From: Paraspadella gotoi
Lineage: Eukaryota; Chaetognatha
Length of the DNA: 64,000 bases
NCBI GenBank assembly: GCA_051294375.1
Contig: CM119265.1
Coordinates: forward strand, 21,328,278 to 21,392,277
Reading direction: 5' to 3'
This document shows, piece by piece, positions 21,740 to 32,039 of this stretch (its first letter is position 1; each line of letters begins with the position of its first letter). A program made the translations under genes and the position numbers. The notes under the pieces were generated by a model. That model did not search any database, was not told where the DNA came from, and worked only from the letters and a program-made list of their open reading frames with translations.

Positions 21740-22260
21740 AGAGCCTTGTAGCCAAGCGTTTTGTCTGGCCCTCTGTCTCAAGTGACCGTCGGCAGGTGGG
21801 CGGCAGCGTGCGACGTATGTCAGCGTTCCAAGTCCAGACACACATCGGACACCGCCTCCCAGTATTCCAACCACCTGTCAATACGGTTCGCGACACATCC
21901 ACGTCCGACCTCGTCGGCCCACTCCCTACCGGCGACCGGTCACACCACCTGCTAACTATCATCAATCGATTCACACGCTGGCCGGAAGTGGCGCCGCTGA
22001 GAGACACTACAGCTGCGACTATCGCCAACGCCTTCCTCCTCCATTGGGTCGCGCGATTTGGGTGTGCCCTCCGTCGTCACAACGATCGCGGCGCCCAGTT
22101 CACAGTCAGAACAATGGCGCCAAGTGGGCAACCATCGTGGGTTTCAACCCAGCAACCACGACAGCATACCACCCAAGCAAACCGGTATGGTGGAACGCCT
22201 TCACCGGACGCTGAAAGCAGCACTCCGCGCCCGATGCGATGCAGCTGAATAACTGGCTTC
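21740..22260 (+). pseudogene. Integrase core remnant
   Basis: A CDVCQRSK motif (zinc-binding HHCC module, second half) near 21815 is followed by SDLVGPLP, NRFTRWPE and AFLLHWVARFG, then NDRGAQF and GMVERLHRTLKAALRAR. These give the three acidic catalytic positions of a retroviral-type integrase (Asp in DLVG, Asp in NDRG, Glu in MVER). The frame changes between about 22050 and 22110. Confidence 0.85.
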
Positions 22261-22519
22261 CAGCAGCTTCCATGGACACTTCTCAGTCTCCGCGCAACCA
22301 CCTCGCGACGATACAGATATTTCTCGATCCGGCGCGAAACTGACGCCTGGGGTGAGACGCTCGCCCTCCCTGGCCAGCTACTCCCAGTTCCAACGACCGA
22401 TGCAGATTGCCGCATCCCGTTCCCGCGTGGCTTGGGAGGAACTTCGTGCTGAGTCGCCCTGATGCAACCATTGCCGACGACATGGATTCTGCGCCAACCC
22501 CGCGAGTCCCAAGACGCTG

Positions 22520-22780
22520 GCCGACGCCTCCCGCATCTATGTCCGGCGCGACGGCCACATTGCACCCTCCAGCCGGCTCTATGACGGCCCTTACGATGTC
22601 ACAGAGAGAAGTGATAAGACGTTCAAAGTGGCGATTCAGGCGAGGTGGTGGAAACTATTTCCGGTCGACCCCTCAAGCCGGCTATTCAGGGACCCTGATC
22701 TGCCACCACTGACGCCTCCGCAGGCGCCGAGGCGTGGCCGACCACCCAAGCCCCCCCCGCCCCTGCCTTCCAACGTCCTC
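22520..22780 (+). pseudogene. Integrase C-terminal GPY/F-like module and AT-hook tail
   Basis: LYDGPYDVTERSDKTFKV at about 22577-22630 matches the GPY/F module found after the integrase core in many Ty3/Gypsy elements. Downstream at about 22725-22750 a Pro-rich tail carries APRRGRPPK, an AT-hook-like core (RGRP), which may bind AT-rich DNA. No chromodomain is visible. Confidence 0.65.
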
Positions 22781-22967
22781 CCACTCCACCTCCCCAATGT
22801 CGCAAGCAGTTCCCCCGCCTCCACTGGCAAACCCACGATCATCCCAATTATGCGGCGCCAAACGGGTCAAGTTCCTGCCTATCACATCTCCCGACAATGT
22901 TGCAACCACCGGACGAGATGAGAACGATCAATAACCTCGTCAGCCTTACTCCCCCTGGTCAAAGTCT

Positions 22968-22977
22968 GGGGGGGGGA
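22968..22977 (+). promoter_or_regulatory. Polypurine tract
   Basis: Nine G followed by A, two bases before the 3' LTR. This is the position and composition expected for the plus-strand priming site of an LTR element. Confidence 0.75.
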
Positions 22978-22979
22978 TG

Positions 22980-23226
22980 TGTGGCAGCAACAAACACGCG
23001 ACCTTATCAGATCAAGAACCATAGCCCAAAATTATTCCTTCTCATCAATCGCTGACCGGTCACTCACGGTCATCAGTGACTCTCTCACGGCTGTCCTCAG
23101 CCAGCTCATTGTAAAGTTATTGTTACTGTTTTAGACTTAGCATTTTCTCTTGTTGATTTTTGTATTTGTTGTTGGAGAATAAATTCATTCTCGATCTTGA
23201 ACATCGTCCCGATTTTACTTGCCACA
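22980..23226 (+). repeat. 3' LTR (247 bp)
   Basis: Begins TGTGGCA and ends TGCCACA, a perfect 7-bp terminal inverted repeat with canonical TG...CA ends. It contains AATAAA at 23178-23183, suitable as the polyadenylation signal. It matches the 5' remnant for its first 150 bp or so and is much cleaner. It is directly followed by ATAC, the right target duplication. Confidence 0.88.
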
Positions 23227-23332
23227 ATACGATAGATGAAAGTTTTTTGTTAACAGATTGAATTTTTTATGACGGTGAATTATCTGTGAATGATGAGAGG
23301 TGATCTTCTGAAAGAAATTATTGACGCCGAGA

Positions 23333-23364
<32 letters not shown>

Positions 23365-23599
23365 AGCGACCCCCATGTGGCGCTGGGATGAAGATTAGCA
23401 TTAACGACGAATCGCCTCGTCTTTATTTTGGGCGACGACGAGAAAACACGATGGCGTCGGAAGGATTGTCTTTGGTCTTCACATCTTCACTTTTACCCGC
23501 CTCGACACCCTTACCACCTGCTATCACACCAGGCCACAACTCTTCGACATCCTTTACTTATTACATCTATTCCGCATTTCACCTTTCGCCACCCTTCCC

Positions 23600-24905
23600 C
23601 AGATCACTATTTCCCTCCCTTCTCCCCCCCCTTCCCCCCTTTCGCCATCTTCCTCCCCTCTCCTCCCCCCCCCCCGGTGTCACCGGAGCCTGCGTTCGGC
23701 GTCCCCTTCAATTTCGCGAGGCTAAGCTACGATTGTTACGTCTAAACCCGACTCCGCCGCCCGCCGCGCCGCAGCCCGCCGCAGCCCTCCGCCGCTTCCG
23801 TCGCCGTCTTTTGAGTCGCAAATCGTCGGCTCCGTCTCCTCCACTCTGAGGAGCTCGAGTTCCCCTCCGCACCCACCCTTCCTTCCACCTCGCCTCATAC
23901 CACCTCCACTTCCACCTACCCTCTCCCCACCTCCCCCCCATCGAAACCCACCCGTCGACACTTCGGTCGTTTGACGGAAAAGGCCGTTACTCTGATTTTG
24001 TCACTTTCCCGTCGTTACTCCTCCCTCTCGTCTCAATTCATCCATTTCCATCTTCATCGGTTTTCTTTTTCCTCCTCTCGTCCTCAATTCTCCATTTCCT
24101 TTTTCATCTTCTTTTTCCTCCTCTGTCCTCAATTCTCCATTTCCTCTTCATCTTCTTTTTCCTCTCTCTCGTCCTCAATTCTGCCAATTTTCCTTTTTCA
24201 TTCTTTTTCCTCCCTCTTGTCCTCAATTCTCCATTTCCTCTTCATCTTCTTTTCCTCCTCTCAGTCCTCATTCTCCATTTCCTTTTATCTTCTTTTTTCT
24301 CCTCTCGTTCTCAATTCTTCCATTTCCTCTTCATCTTCTTTTTCCTCCCTCTCGTCCTCAATTCTCCATTTCCTCTTCATCTTCTTTTTCCTCCCTCTCG
24401 TCCTCCCTCTATTTCCTCTTTTTCTTCCTCTTTCTCTTTATTTCCTCTTTCTCCTTTTTTTCTTCTTCCATTATTTCCCTTTCTTCCTCAATTTTCCTAC
24501 CACAGATTCCTTTCTTTTCTTCACTTTCAATTTTTCCTCCTCTTTTTCTCGTCAGTTCCTCGACTTTCCGAGCTCCTCTTCCCGCTCCGCCTTGCTCCTA
24601 TTTCTTCACCTCATAACTCCTTTCTCCTCCCCTCATTCCCCCCGCTCCATTCCTCCCCTCTCTCCGTGTGACACTTCGCTTAGGGGTAATTCTTCCTTTC
24701 AGACATCTGAGTTTTCACGCCCTCCATGGGCCATAAAACCGACCATTTTGTCACCGAGGAGAGAAAAGGAATCAGAATTGATCACCTTCTCTCTCTTCTC
24801 TCACTCTCTCTCTCTCTTTTGCGAGGTCTCTTTCTTTCTCTCTCACTCTCTCTCCTGCTTTTTTTATTCCTTCTTTTTTCTCCTCTTTTTTATTTTGCAA
24901 CTTTC

Positions 24906-24950
<45 letters not shown>

Positions 24951-25555
24951 TCTCTCTCTCTCTTCCACTCTCACAGAAGTTAAAGGTTTTTCTCGTTTTC
25001 TTTTTTTCATTTCTTTCTTTACTCTCTTCCTTACCTTGTTTTCCTATTTTTTAATCCTATATCCTTTTTCGCATCATGAATCTCTCACAACGTGTTGTGA
25101 CATCATCGATTCTTATCACTTCTCACTTCTCACTCTCTCCGTCTCCCTTTTTCGGTCCCCAACCTCAAGTGTCTCTTCGCTCTGTCGAATTTCGATTAAG
25201 ACGACGCGTAAATTTCGTTTCTCCAGATTCTATTCTCGATCTCGTCCTCCTCCTCCCTCTCTTCCTCTTCCTCCCTCTCGTCCTCTTCCTCTCTCTCGTC
25301 CTCTTACTCTCTCTCGTCCTCTTCCTCCCTCTCGTCCTCATCCTCCCTCTCGTCCTCTTCCTCCCTCTCGTCCTCTTCCTTCTCCCTTCTTATCCTCTTC
25401 CTCTCTCTTCTCTTCTTCTTCTCGTCCTCTTCCTCTCTCTCGTCCTCTTCCTCCCTCCATATCGTCCTCCCTCTTCCACCATAACGTTCCTTCTTCTTCT
25501 CCCTCTCCCCTTCCTCCCCTCCTCCCTCCCTCTTTCTCCCCGGCGTGCCCCCCAC
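23600..25555. repeat. Two-kilobase polypyrimidine tract with nested tandem repeats
   Basis: The plus strand is overwhelmingly C and T for about 2 kb. Within it, 24050-24410 repeats a unit of about 45 bp (TCCTCAATTCTCCATTTCCT and on). 25240-25480 repeats an 18-bp TCCTCTTCCTCCCTCTCG unit, and 24911-24975 is (CT)n. A 531-codon frame runs through but consists of Ser, Leu, Pro and Phe only and is an artefact of lacking A and G. Confidence 0.85.
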
Positions 25556-25579
25556 CGCGGGGTTAACATCTTCTATGAT

Positions 25580-25903
25580 TAATCAAGGGAGGCGGCGCAA
25601 ACTATCACTGTCAGCGGTTTAACCCCAACCAAGAGGCGGACTGTCGTCGAGAAGGGAAAAAAGGGGGAAAAAAAGGAAAAAAGGGGAAAAAAAAGAGGAA
25701 AAAGGAGAATAAAAAAATAAAAAAAGAGGTCGCGGAGGTTTCTTCTTTCCTCCGCCTCCTCTGCCTCCTCTTGCTTCACCCGCTTCAGTCTTTTGCTTTA
25801 TTTTCGCTCTTTTTTGCCTTTTTTTTTGTTTGCTTTTAATTTATTTGTCTAGTTTTTTCGTGTCAAAGTTAATTCACGCGTGTGTTCTATATGGAGTGAG
25901 AGA
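25580..25903. other. No gene recognised
   Basis: Unique sequence with a G/A-rich stretch at 25650-25730, duplicated at 45738-46140. No coding signal. Confidence 0.5.
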
Positions 25904-25936
25904 NNNNNNNNNNNNNNNNNNNNNNNNNGGGGAGAG

Positions 25937-25974
<38 letters not shown>

Positions 25975-25989
25975 GAAAGAGAACAGTAG

Positions 25990-26840
25990 ACTTACCTTTC
26001 TACTTCTAACTTTACAAACTTACCCACCATCATACCTTCTACAAGATACACATCCATTCATTTCACGATCTCCGCCCTCTCTTCTGCCTCCCACAGCTAA
26101 TCATTCACTGACCCCAGAACTCACTCTCCACCTCCTCCCCGGCCAATAAAAAAAAGGCGGTGGCCGGGAATTCGAATCCAGATTCAGAATCTGCGAATGT
26201 CGACTTTTGAAATCTTTTCCTCGTTTTGAGATAAATCTTCTGAAAGTCCGTACAACGGGGCTGAGCTTGTAAAATGTTTTTCCAACGAAGAATCATAAAC
26301 TTGTTGGGAGATGGAGAGCGGGAGATGGAGCGAGTTTTTGGGGAGGGGCTTAAATAAAAAGTCGAACTGGAAAACCCGCTTTTACTTTTGTCCAAAAAAA
26401 GTGGGGAAGGAGCAAGTTTTTGAGGAGGGCAAAAGTTGACTGGAACATGACAGAAAGAGAAAGAGAGACTTACCTTTCTACCTTCTACTTTACTTACCCA
26501 CCATCATCCTTCTACAGATACACATCCTTCATTTCACGATCTCCCCTCTCTTTCTCTCCCACACATTCACTGACCCAAACTCCCTCTCCACCTCCTCCCC
26601 CCCACTAAAAAAAAGGCGGTGGCCGGGATTCGAATCCAAGATTCAAATCCTCGATGTCGACCTTTTGAATCTTTTCTCGTTTTGAGATAAATCTTTGAAA
26701 AGTCCTACCAACGGCTGAGGCTTGTAAAATGTTTCAACGAAGAATCATAAAACTTGTGGAGATGGAGAGCGGGAGAAGGAGCGAGTTTTGGGGATGGAAA
26801 AAGTCGACTGGAAACCCGCTTTTATTTTCGTCAAAAANNN
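25990..26840. repeat. Local tandem duplication of about 0.45 kb
   Basis: 25990-26440 and 26465-26840 carry the same sequence (GACTTACCTTTCTAC to AAACCCGCTTTTA) in direct orientation; the first copy has extra inserted bases. Each contains a palindrome-like GGATTCGAATCC (exact at 26626-26637). A further copy is at 46600-47100. Confidence 0.85.
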
Positions 26841-27586
26841 NNNNNNNNNNNNNNNNNNNNNNNNNNNNNNNNNNNNNNNNNNNNNNNNNNNNNNNNNNNN
26901 NNNNNNNNNNNNNNNNNNNNNNNNNNNNNNNNNNNNNNNNNNNNNNNNNNNNNNNNNNNNNNNNNNNNNNNNNNNNNNNNNNNNNNNNNNNNNNNNNNNN
27001 NNNNNNNNNNNNNNNNNNNNNNNNNNNNNNNNNNNNNNNNNNNNNNNNNNNNNNNNNNNNNNNNNNNNNNNNNNNNNNNNNNNNNNNNNNNNNNNNNNNN
27101 NNNNNNNNNNNNNNNNNNNNNNNNNNNNNNNNNNNNNNNNNNNNNNNNNNNNNNNNNNNNNNNNNNNNNNNNNNNNNNNNNNNNNNNNNNNNNNNNNNNN
27201 NNNNNNNNNNNNNNNNNNNNNNNNNNNNNNNNNNNNNNNNNNNNNNNNNNNNNNNNNNNNNNNNNNNNNNNNNNNNNNNNNNNNNNNNNNNNNNNNNNNN
27301 NNNNNNNNNNNNNNNNNNNNNNNNNNNNNNNNNNNNNNNNNNNNNNNNNNNNNNNNNNNNNNNNNNNNNNNNNNNNNNNNNNNNNNNNNNNNNNNNNNNN
27401 NNNNNNNNNNNNNNNNNNNNNNNNNNNNNNNNNNNNNNNNNNNNNNNNNNNNNNNNNNNNNNNNNNNNNNNNNNNNNNNNNNNNNNNNNNNNNNNNNNNN
27501 NNNNNNNNNNNNNNNNNNNNNNNNNNNNNNNNNNNNNNNNNNNNNNNNNNNNNNNNNNNNNNNNNNNNNNNNNNNNNNNNNNNNNN
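26838..27586. other. Assembly gap (749 N) inside a repeat array
   Basis: Both edges carry the same unit (AAAAGTCGACTGGAAACCCG through the Lys-rich continuation). The gap very likely hides further tandem copies. Frames of about 300 codons across it are N artefacts. Confidence 0.95.
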
Positions 27587-28445
27587 AAAAAGTCGACTGG
27601 AAACCCGCTTTTACTTTTGTCAAAAAATGGGAGAAGGAGCGAGTTTTGGTTTGTTTTTTTTTCCTTAATAATAAAAAATTCCTTCCAGTTAAACAATAAT
27701 TACTCTTATTATATTATAAAAAATTGAAAGAAGATCTTTCTTTAGACAAGCATACGATCCTCAGTAGTCAGTAACATTGGAGTCAAAATTTGCTTTAAAA
27801 AATTACTCACCCTTTAAGGCGTTTTACAAATTAAGGATCAAATTCAACGTGATTTACAAAAAAGTAAATTCAAAATCGCTCCCGATCGTGACAACATTTA
27901 CCACAAAACTAAAAGAACGAATGCACGATGAATTTAAACAAATAATTGTCAACGCGGAAATTAATTAAGGAAAATGAAGGAANNNNNNNNNNAAAAATGT
28001 CTAAAATGTCCCCGGTCGAATCCCTCCATTGACAAGACCTACGACGCTCCGCCGTTCCCCCTTCCACCTTCTTCAACCTCTATCCACGCTTCTCCCCCCC
28101 CCCAATGGAAATCGACGTATTCCGGCCTTTAAGCATTTCCACCTTTTTACAACTGAGGGGCGCGCCTCCCAAAAAAAAAATTTCGGTGCCGGCCGCGTTC
28201 CCCTTCTCCGCCCCCTCTACCTCCCTTCGCTCAGAAACAATTTTTTTTTATATCGTCCATTAATCATTTCGTGAAGCGGAGACGCTTGTCGCTGTCGTCG
28301 TCTTTTTCGTCGTCGTCGTCGTTGTCGTCTTCATTATCATCGTCGTGTTTCAAACTTTTTTCAATCGTAGTTGTCATCGTTTCTGACTTTTTTTGTTTTA
28401 AACATCTGCGTCATCCCGAGTACTTTCGTTTGTCTTTTCATCTTT

Positions 28446-28697
28446 TCATTGACGGACATCATTTACGCCGTCGTCGTCTTCGTCGGCGTCTTTCTTGTTA
28501 TCTTCGTCGTAGTCGTCGTCGTCGTCTTGCTTGTCATCTTGGTCGTCATCCACATCTTCGTCTTGATCGTCGTCGTCTTCGTCGTCGGGATCTTCGAAGC
28601 TTCCATCGGGATCACGCTCGGGATTTTCCCCTCGGGCTCGCGGAAGGTGGCGCTTCGATCCCCGCTTCGACCGGAAGCGCCCCGACTTTTTCGAGCG
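28446..28697 (-). CDS. Candidate acidic C-terminal exon
   Basis: On the minus strand an AG acceptor (GAAATTAG) precedes an 83-codon frame ending at TGA 28446-28448. It starts basic (RSKKSGRFRSKRGSKRH), passes through ENPERDPDGSFEDPDDED, and ends as a long Asp/Glu run. Basic-then-acidic tails are typical of nucleolar or chromatin proteins, but the Asp run is simply the (GAC)n reading of a (CGT)n repeat, so chance is possible. The paralogous copy at 49350-49580 keeps the words but with inserted bases. No upstream exon was found. Confidence 0.3.
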   Translation of the reverse strand, partial: RSKKSGRFRSKRGSKRHLPRARGENPERDPDGSFEDPDDEDDDDQDEDVDDDQDDKQDDDDDYDEDNKKDADEDDDGVNDVRQ

Positions 28698-29289
28698 CTA
28701 ATTTCTCTCTTCGGAGGAGGAGGGGCGATGGGCGCGTTCGAGTTTGGAACGAACGCCCCTCGATGTGAGAGGCGATGGAATCGCTGAGTGGGGAGAGTCA
28801 AGTCGGAGACTGCTGGGGAGAATATTGCCAAGTCTTTTGAGGGAAGAAGAAACTTCCCTCGGAATTTATAAGATTAGACAAGAAAACTTGAGAAAGAAAT
28901 TAATCCAATTTAAAAAAAATGTTTAAATAATATAGGTTGCTCTAAGATGGATTTTTTAGACTTTATGTTATATGTTATATTTTCTTTTGGCAGCTTGACG
29001 GACAGTTTATCCTGTCGCGAGTTGCGTAAACTCTTTCTAATCAAAATGAATTATAAGAAAATGACAAAATTACTTGTTTCACTATGAGTAATTTCATTCT
29101 GAAATAACATTTTGTTAACGACTTTAACTCCCACATTCCGCAATCCTACAGTAGCGATGATTTCGACGTCAACGATGATTCGTCGTATGACCGCTGACAG
29201 ATGCCTCAACTCCTCCCCCCCCCAACCCTCCACCGACGTGGCGTCTCCCCGCCTTTTGCGTAATTGGCGGCGTCGTAACCGGCGACGAC

Positions 29290-29345
29290 GACGACAATGA
29301 CGACGAAGTGGAGGAAGACGATGATGATGACGATGACGAACTCAT
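29290..29345. repeat. (GAC/GAT)n triplet repeat
   Basis: Asp-coding triplets on the plus strand inside an open frame starting at 29308 (MEEDDDDDDDELIDHLETRV). Beyond about residue 35 the frame is CT-rich and unsupported. It is one of many (CGT/GAC)n tracts in the window. Confidence 0.8.
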
Positions 29346-29583
29346 CGATCATCTCGAGACCCGCGTTCGCCGTCGCCCGCGTCTCCCCATCAACCCGCAC
29401 TGTCGGCTCGCTGCCACTCGCCCCCCCACCTCTCACCCTTGCCCCCCCATTCTAACCCACTACTTCTCCGCTCCCCCGATGGCCCGAACTTCGTCCGTCC
29501 GTCCGTCCGAGGGAAAACAAAAGCCTGTCCGGACAATGGGATTCAGAGACTTTGATGCCGAGAAATTAATGAGCATCGCTTTG

Positions 29584-29587
<4 letters not shown>

Positions 29588-29622
<35 letters not shown>

Positions 29623-29748
29623 ACTTTATCCTCACTCTACCTCTCTCTCTCGCTCTCACTTCCGCTTCTTCTCCGTCCTCCTTCCCGTCGACATCTCTTA
29701 ATGAACCCGAGCGCCTTCTTTCCCATTTTTTGTTTGCTCTCTGAGAGA

Positions 29749-29793
<45 letters not shown>

Positions 29794-29865
29794 AGAGAGA
29801 AGAGAGTAGAGTAGAAGAGAGTGAGAGAGAGAGAGAGAGAGAGAGATGAGAGGAGAGAGTGAGAG
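29588..29865. repeat. (CT)n followed by (GA)n microsatellites
   Basis: A (CT)n tract at 29588-29618 and a longer interrupted (GA)n tract at 29753-29865, separated by about 135 bp. Inverted partners of the kind seen at 196-527. Confidence 0.9.
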
Positions 29866-29969
29866 AGAGAATTGCATAACGGCGCCTCACCACATCCATC
29901 GGCGCATTGCGTGTTGACAAAAAGAAAGAACAAAAGATCTTCACCACGAAAAAAAGAGACAAAAGAAGA

Positions 29970-29976
29970 AGGTAAA

Positions 29977-30008
<32 letters not shown>

Positions 30009-30160
30009 AGAAAGAAAGAGAAGAAAGAAAGAAAGGCAAAAGCAAAAGCAAGCAGAAGAAAGACAAGAAGAAGTAAAAGTAGAAGACCAAAGCTCAAGAA
30101 GATAAGAAAGAAAGAAAGAAAAGATAAGAAAGAAAGAAAAAAAAAGGAAAATGTATGAAG
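29970..30160. repeat. (AAAG)n tetranucleotide repeat
   Basis: Interrupted AAAG repeats. The counterpart at 51310-51445 is more regular and contains an internal (CAAG)n block, so the two versions of the locus disagree in repeat structure. Confidence 0.9.
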
Positions 30161-30459
30161 AGAAGAGAGCGGGAGGAAAAGAAAGAAAGAGGAGGAGCCT
30201 TTCTTGACCTCTTCTCTCCTCTCTCTTTCCCTTCACTGCACCAACTTCGGTAAAAACAACAGACGTCCGTTCGTCGTTACTCTTCCTCAAATCTCCTCTC
30301 TTCTTCGTTGATTTTAGAATTTCTTTTTTGTTTTGTTTACTTTTTGTTTGTTTATTCGGGATAGAACTTGTCCGCCTCCTCGACTTGGGATGATTGAATT
30401 ATGAGTCCATCTGTTTGATCTTCCTTCAACCTTTTAATTTTCCCGTTTATGAGCAAAAG

Positions 30460-30484
30460 AAATTAAAATAAATGGCCGAAACTG

Positions 30485-30524
<40 letters not shown>

Positions 30525-30621
30525 TGAGAGAGAGAGAGAAGAGAGAGAGGAGAGAGAAGACGCGAGTCTGAGGTGAATGAACAATCAAGGGAAAAAAGTG
30601 CTGCTTCTCTCTCTCTCTCTC

Positions 30622-30705
<84 letters not shown>

Positions 30706-31820
30706 ATTTTCACGGTCAGCGCATAAGACCACCACAACAGACTCGGTTAACATACACGTGAGTGGAGAGATTAACATTTCGCTTTTCTTATCACGCTTCT
30801 TTTTACCAATTTTTATTCTTATTTTGTATCAGTTTGTTTCTTTAGTTTCCCTTGCCTATATTGTTTCACTTTTTTCTTTTTCTCTTACTCTCCTCGTCTT
30901 TCTAAGTTTATAATTTGTTATTGATCAGTATATAACTCGCAATAATTAAAATATTTTTCTCGTCTCTATTTCCTTGACCGCTTCTCTTTTCGCATCCGCT
31001 TCCACATCACTTTCCTCATCCGCTTCGCGTCCGCTTCCTCATTCGCTTTCCTTTCCCGACTCTCTTCGAATCACTCGACCCCGCAATCGTGGACGTTCAT
31101 CAACTTTCGCCGCTAAAATGTAATGAGGGAAACGGAGGAATGAAAAGGCGCCGGTACTTAGTGAGATGTGATATGAGTAGAGTAGAATTGTAACATAAGT
31201 AACAAACGACAATAGAAGGATAGCGCTAATGGTTGTAGGCAAAAAACAAAAAAAATTTCAAACAGTGGTTATTTCAAAGTTTTAAAGAAAACATTTCTAC
31301 GGCGTGGAATACTTGTAAAATTAGAAAAAAAAGATTTTTCATTTCATTTTATTTTATTTATTTATTAACATTTTCTAACAAATTCCTCCACTCCGGCATT
31401 CCTCCTTTATTTTCTCCTCTCTTTCCCTCCTCCTCCTCCTCCTTCCTCCTCCTCCCTCTCCTCCTCCTCCTCCCATTCGATTTAAAAGCGACGAGATGGC
31501 GTTCAATTTGTCACCTCTTTTATGTCTGATCTGTTTGAAGGCGATCGACACGGAAGGAGGCGTGGCGGTGTGAGGTTCGGAGGTGATGGTGGCAGGTTGG
31601 GTGGGTGATTGGGTCGGCGATTGGGTGAGTTTTTGCGAAGGGAAACGGGGGCATCCTATTTTTCGTTATGAGGTTAAACAATTAAATGTCAATATGTATT
31701 GATTATGTCTACATAATCATAATACATTAAATTACATTTCTAGAGGGTATTCAATATTTAATATATCTCATACTATTTATACTATTACATTACTATTATA
31801 CAATTTAATTTACTAAACCC
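30460..31820. other. Repeats and AT-rich sequence, no gene recognised
   Basis: (GA)n at 30484-30560 and (CT)n at 30606-30704 form another foldback pair with a spacer of about 50 nt. The rest is T-rich, then a (CCT)n stretch at 31420-31475. A short ATG frame at about 31497 (MAFNLSPLLCLICLKAIDTE and five more residues) resembles a signal peptide but stops after 25 codons. Confidence 0.5.
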
Positions 31821-31825
31821 ATGCC

Positions 31826-31935
31826 CCTATGAGGTGAGGCGAAGCGGTAAAGATCGAAACGAGGCTAGAGCCTCATTGAGGTGCGCGCTCAAAAAAATCA
31901 GGGGTTGATTCCCACTTTCGCCTCGCACAAAAAAA
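31826..31935 (+). repeat. Possible tRNA-derived SINE or tRNA relic
   Basis: GAGGCGAAGCGGTAAAGATC resembles a tRNA D-arm with box A. About 55 nt downstream, AGGGGTTGATTCCCAC resembles a T-arm with box B that lacks one base (GGTTGATTCC against GGTTCGATTCC). Between them GAGGCTAGAGCCTC is self-complementary, where an anticodon-like stem could form. It does not fold as a clean tRNA and has no second copy in the window. A SINE head or chance are both possible. Confidence 0.3.
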
Positions 31936-32039
31936 TTTTAGCCGCGATGAAAATATGCAGGTTGGGTTTGTCGCAGAACGGGAGGTCAGTCGCAGTAAAG
32001 GGTCAAGGAGCCCTTACCTTAGAGGACCTTACCAAAAAC

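Larger units (their letters stand above)
15651..23226 (+). mobile_element. Ty3/Gypsy LTR retrotransposon (degenerate or error-rich copy)
   Basis: A plus-strand element of about 7.6 kb, flanked by a 4-bp ATAC duplication (15647-15650 and 23227-23230). It contains a 5' LTR remnant, reverse transcriptase, RNase H, integrase, polypurine tract and 3' LTR. The order RT - RNase H - integrase is the Ty3/Gypsy (Metaviridae) order. All pol frames are broken by many one-base insertions, so it is not coding as assembled. The first 4 kb of the interior (about 16.1-20.0 kb), where gag and protease should lie, has unusually even base composition and no motif I can recognise. No envelope-like frame is seen after integrase. 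Confidence 0.88.
23227..30460. repeat. Segment X, draft version (direct repeat of 41.8-51.8 kb)
   Basis: Matching landmarks in the same order include 23390 with 42388, 25577 with 45738, 26450 with 46600, 27690 with 47610, 28020 with 47990, 28130 with 49000 and 29490 with 50755. This version is cleaner but interrupted by N gaps at 25904-25928, 26838-27586 and 27983-27992. At two of these gaps the other version contains extra sequence (46160-46600 and 48120-49000), itself an inverted copy of 51.8-53.4 kb. Confidence 0.85.

Noticed and set aside
23971-25566. 531-codon plus-strand open frame, the longest in the window
   Set aside because: Composed almost only of Ser, Leu, Pro, Phe and Arg from a polypyrimidine tract with nested repeats. 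Purine-poor sequence cannot form stop codons, so length is not evidence of coding.
26626-26637. GGATTCGAATCC as a tRNA box B
   Set aside because: It is a perfect palindrome, lacks a matching T-stem and has no upstream box A at the right distance, so a tRNA gene is not supported.
26729-27727. Five overlapping frames of about 300 codons on both strands
   Set aside because: They are open only because 749 N are translated as X.
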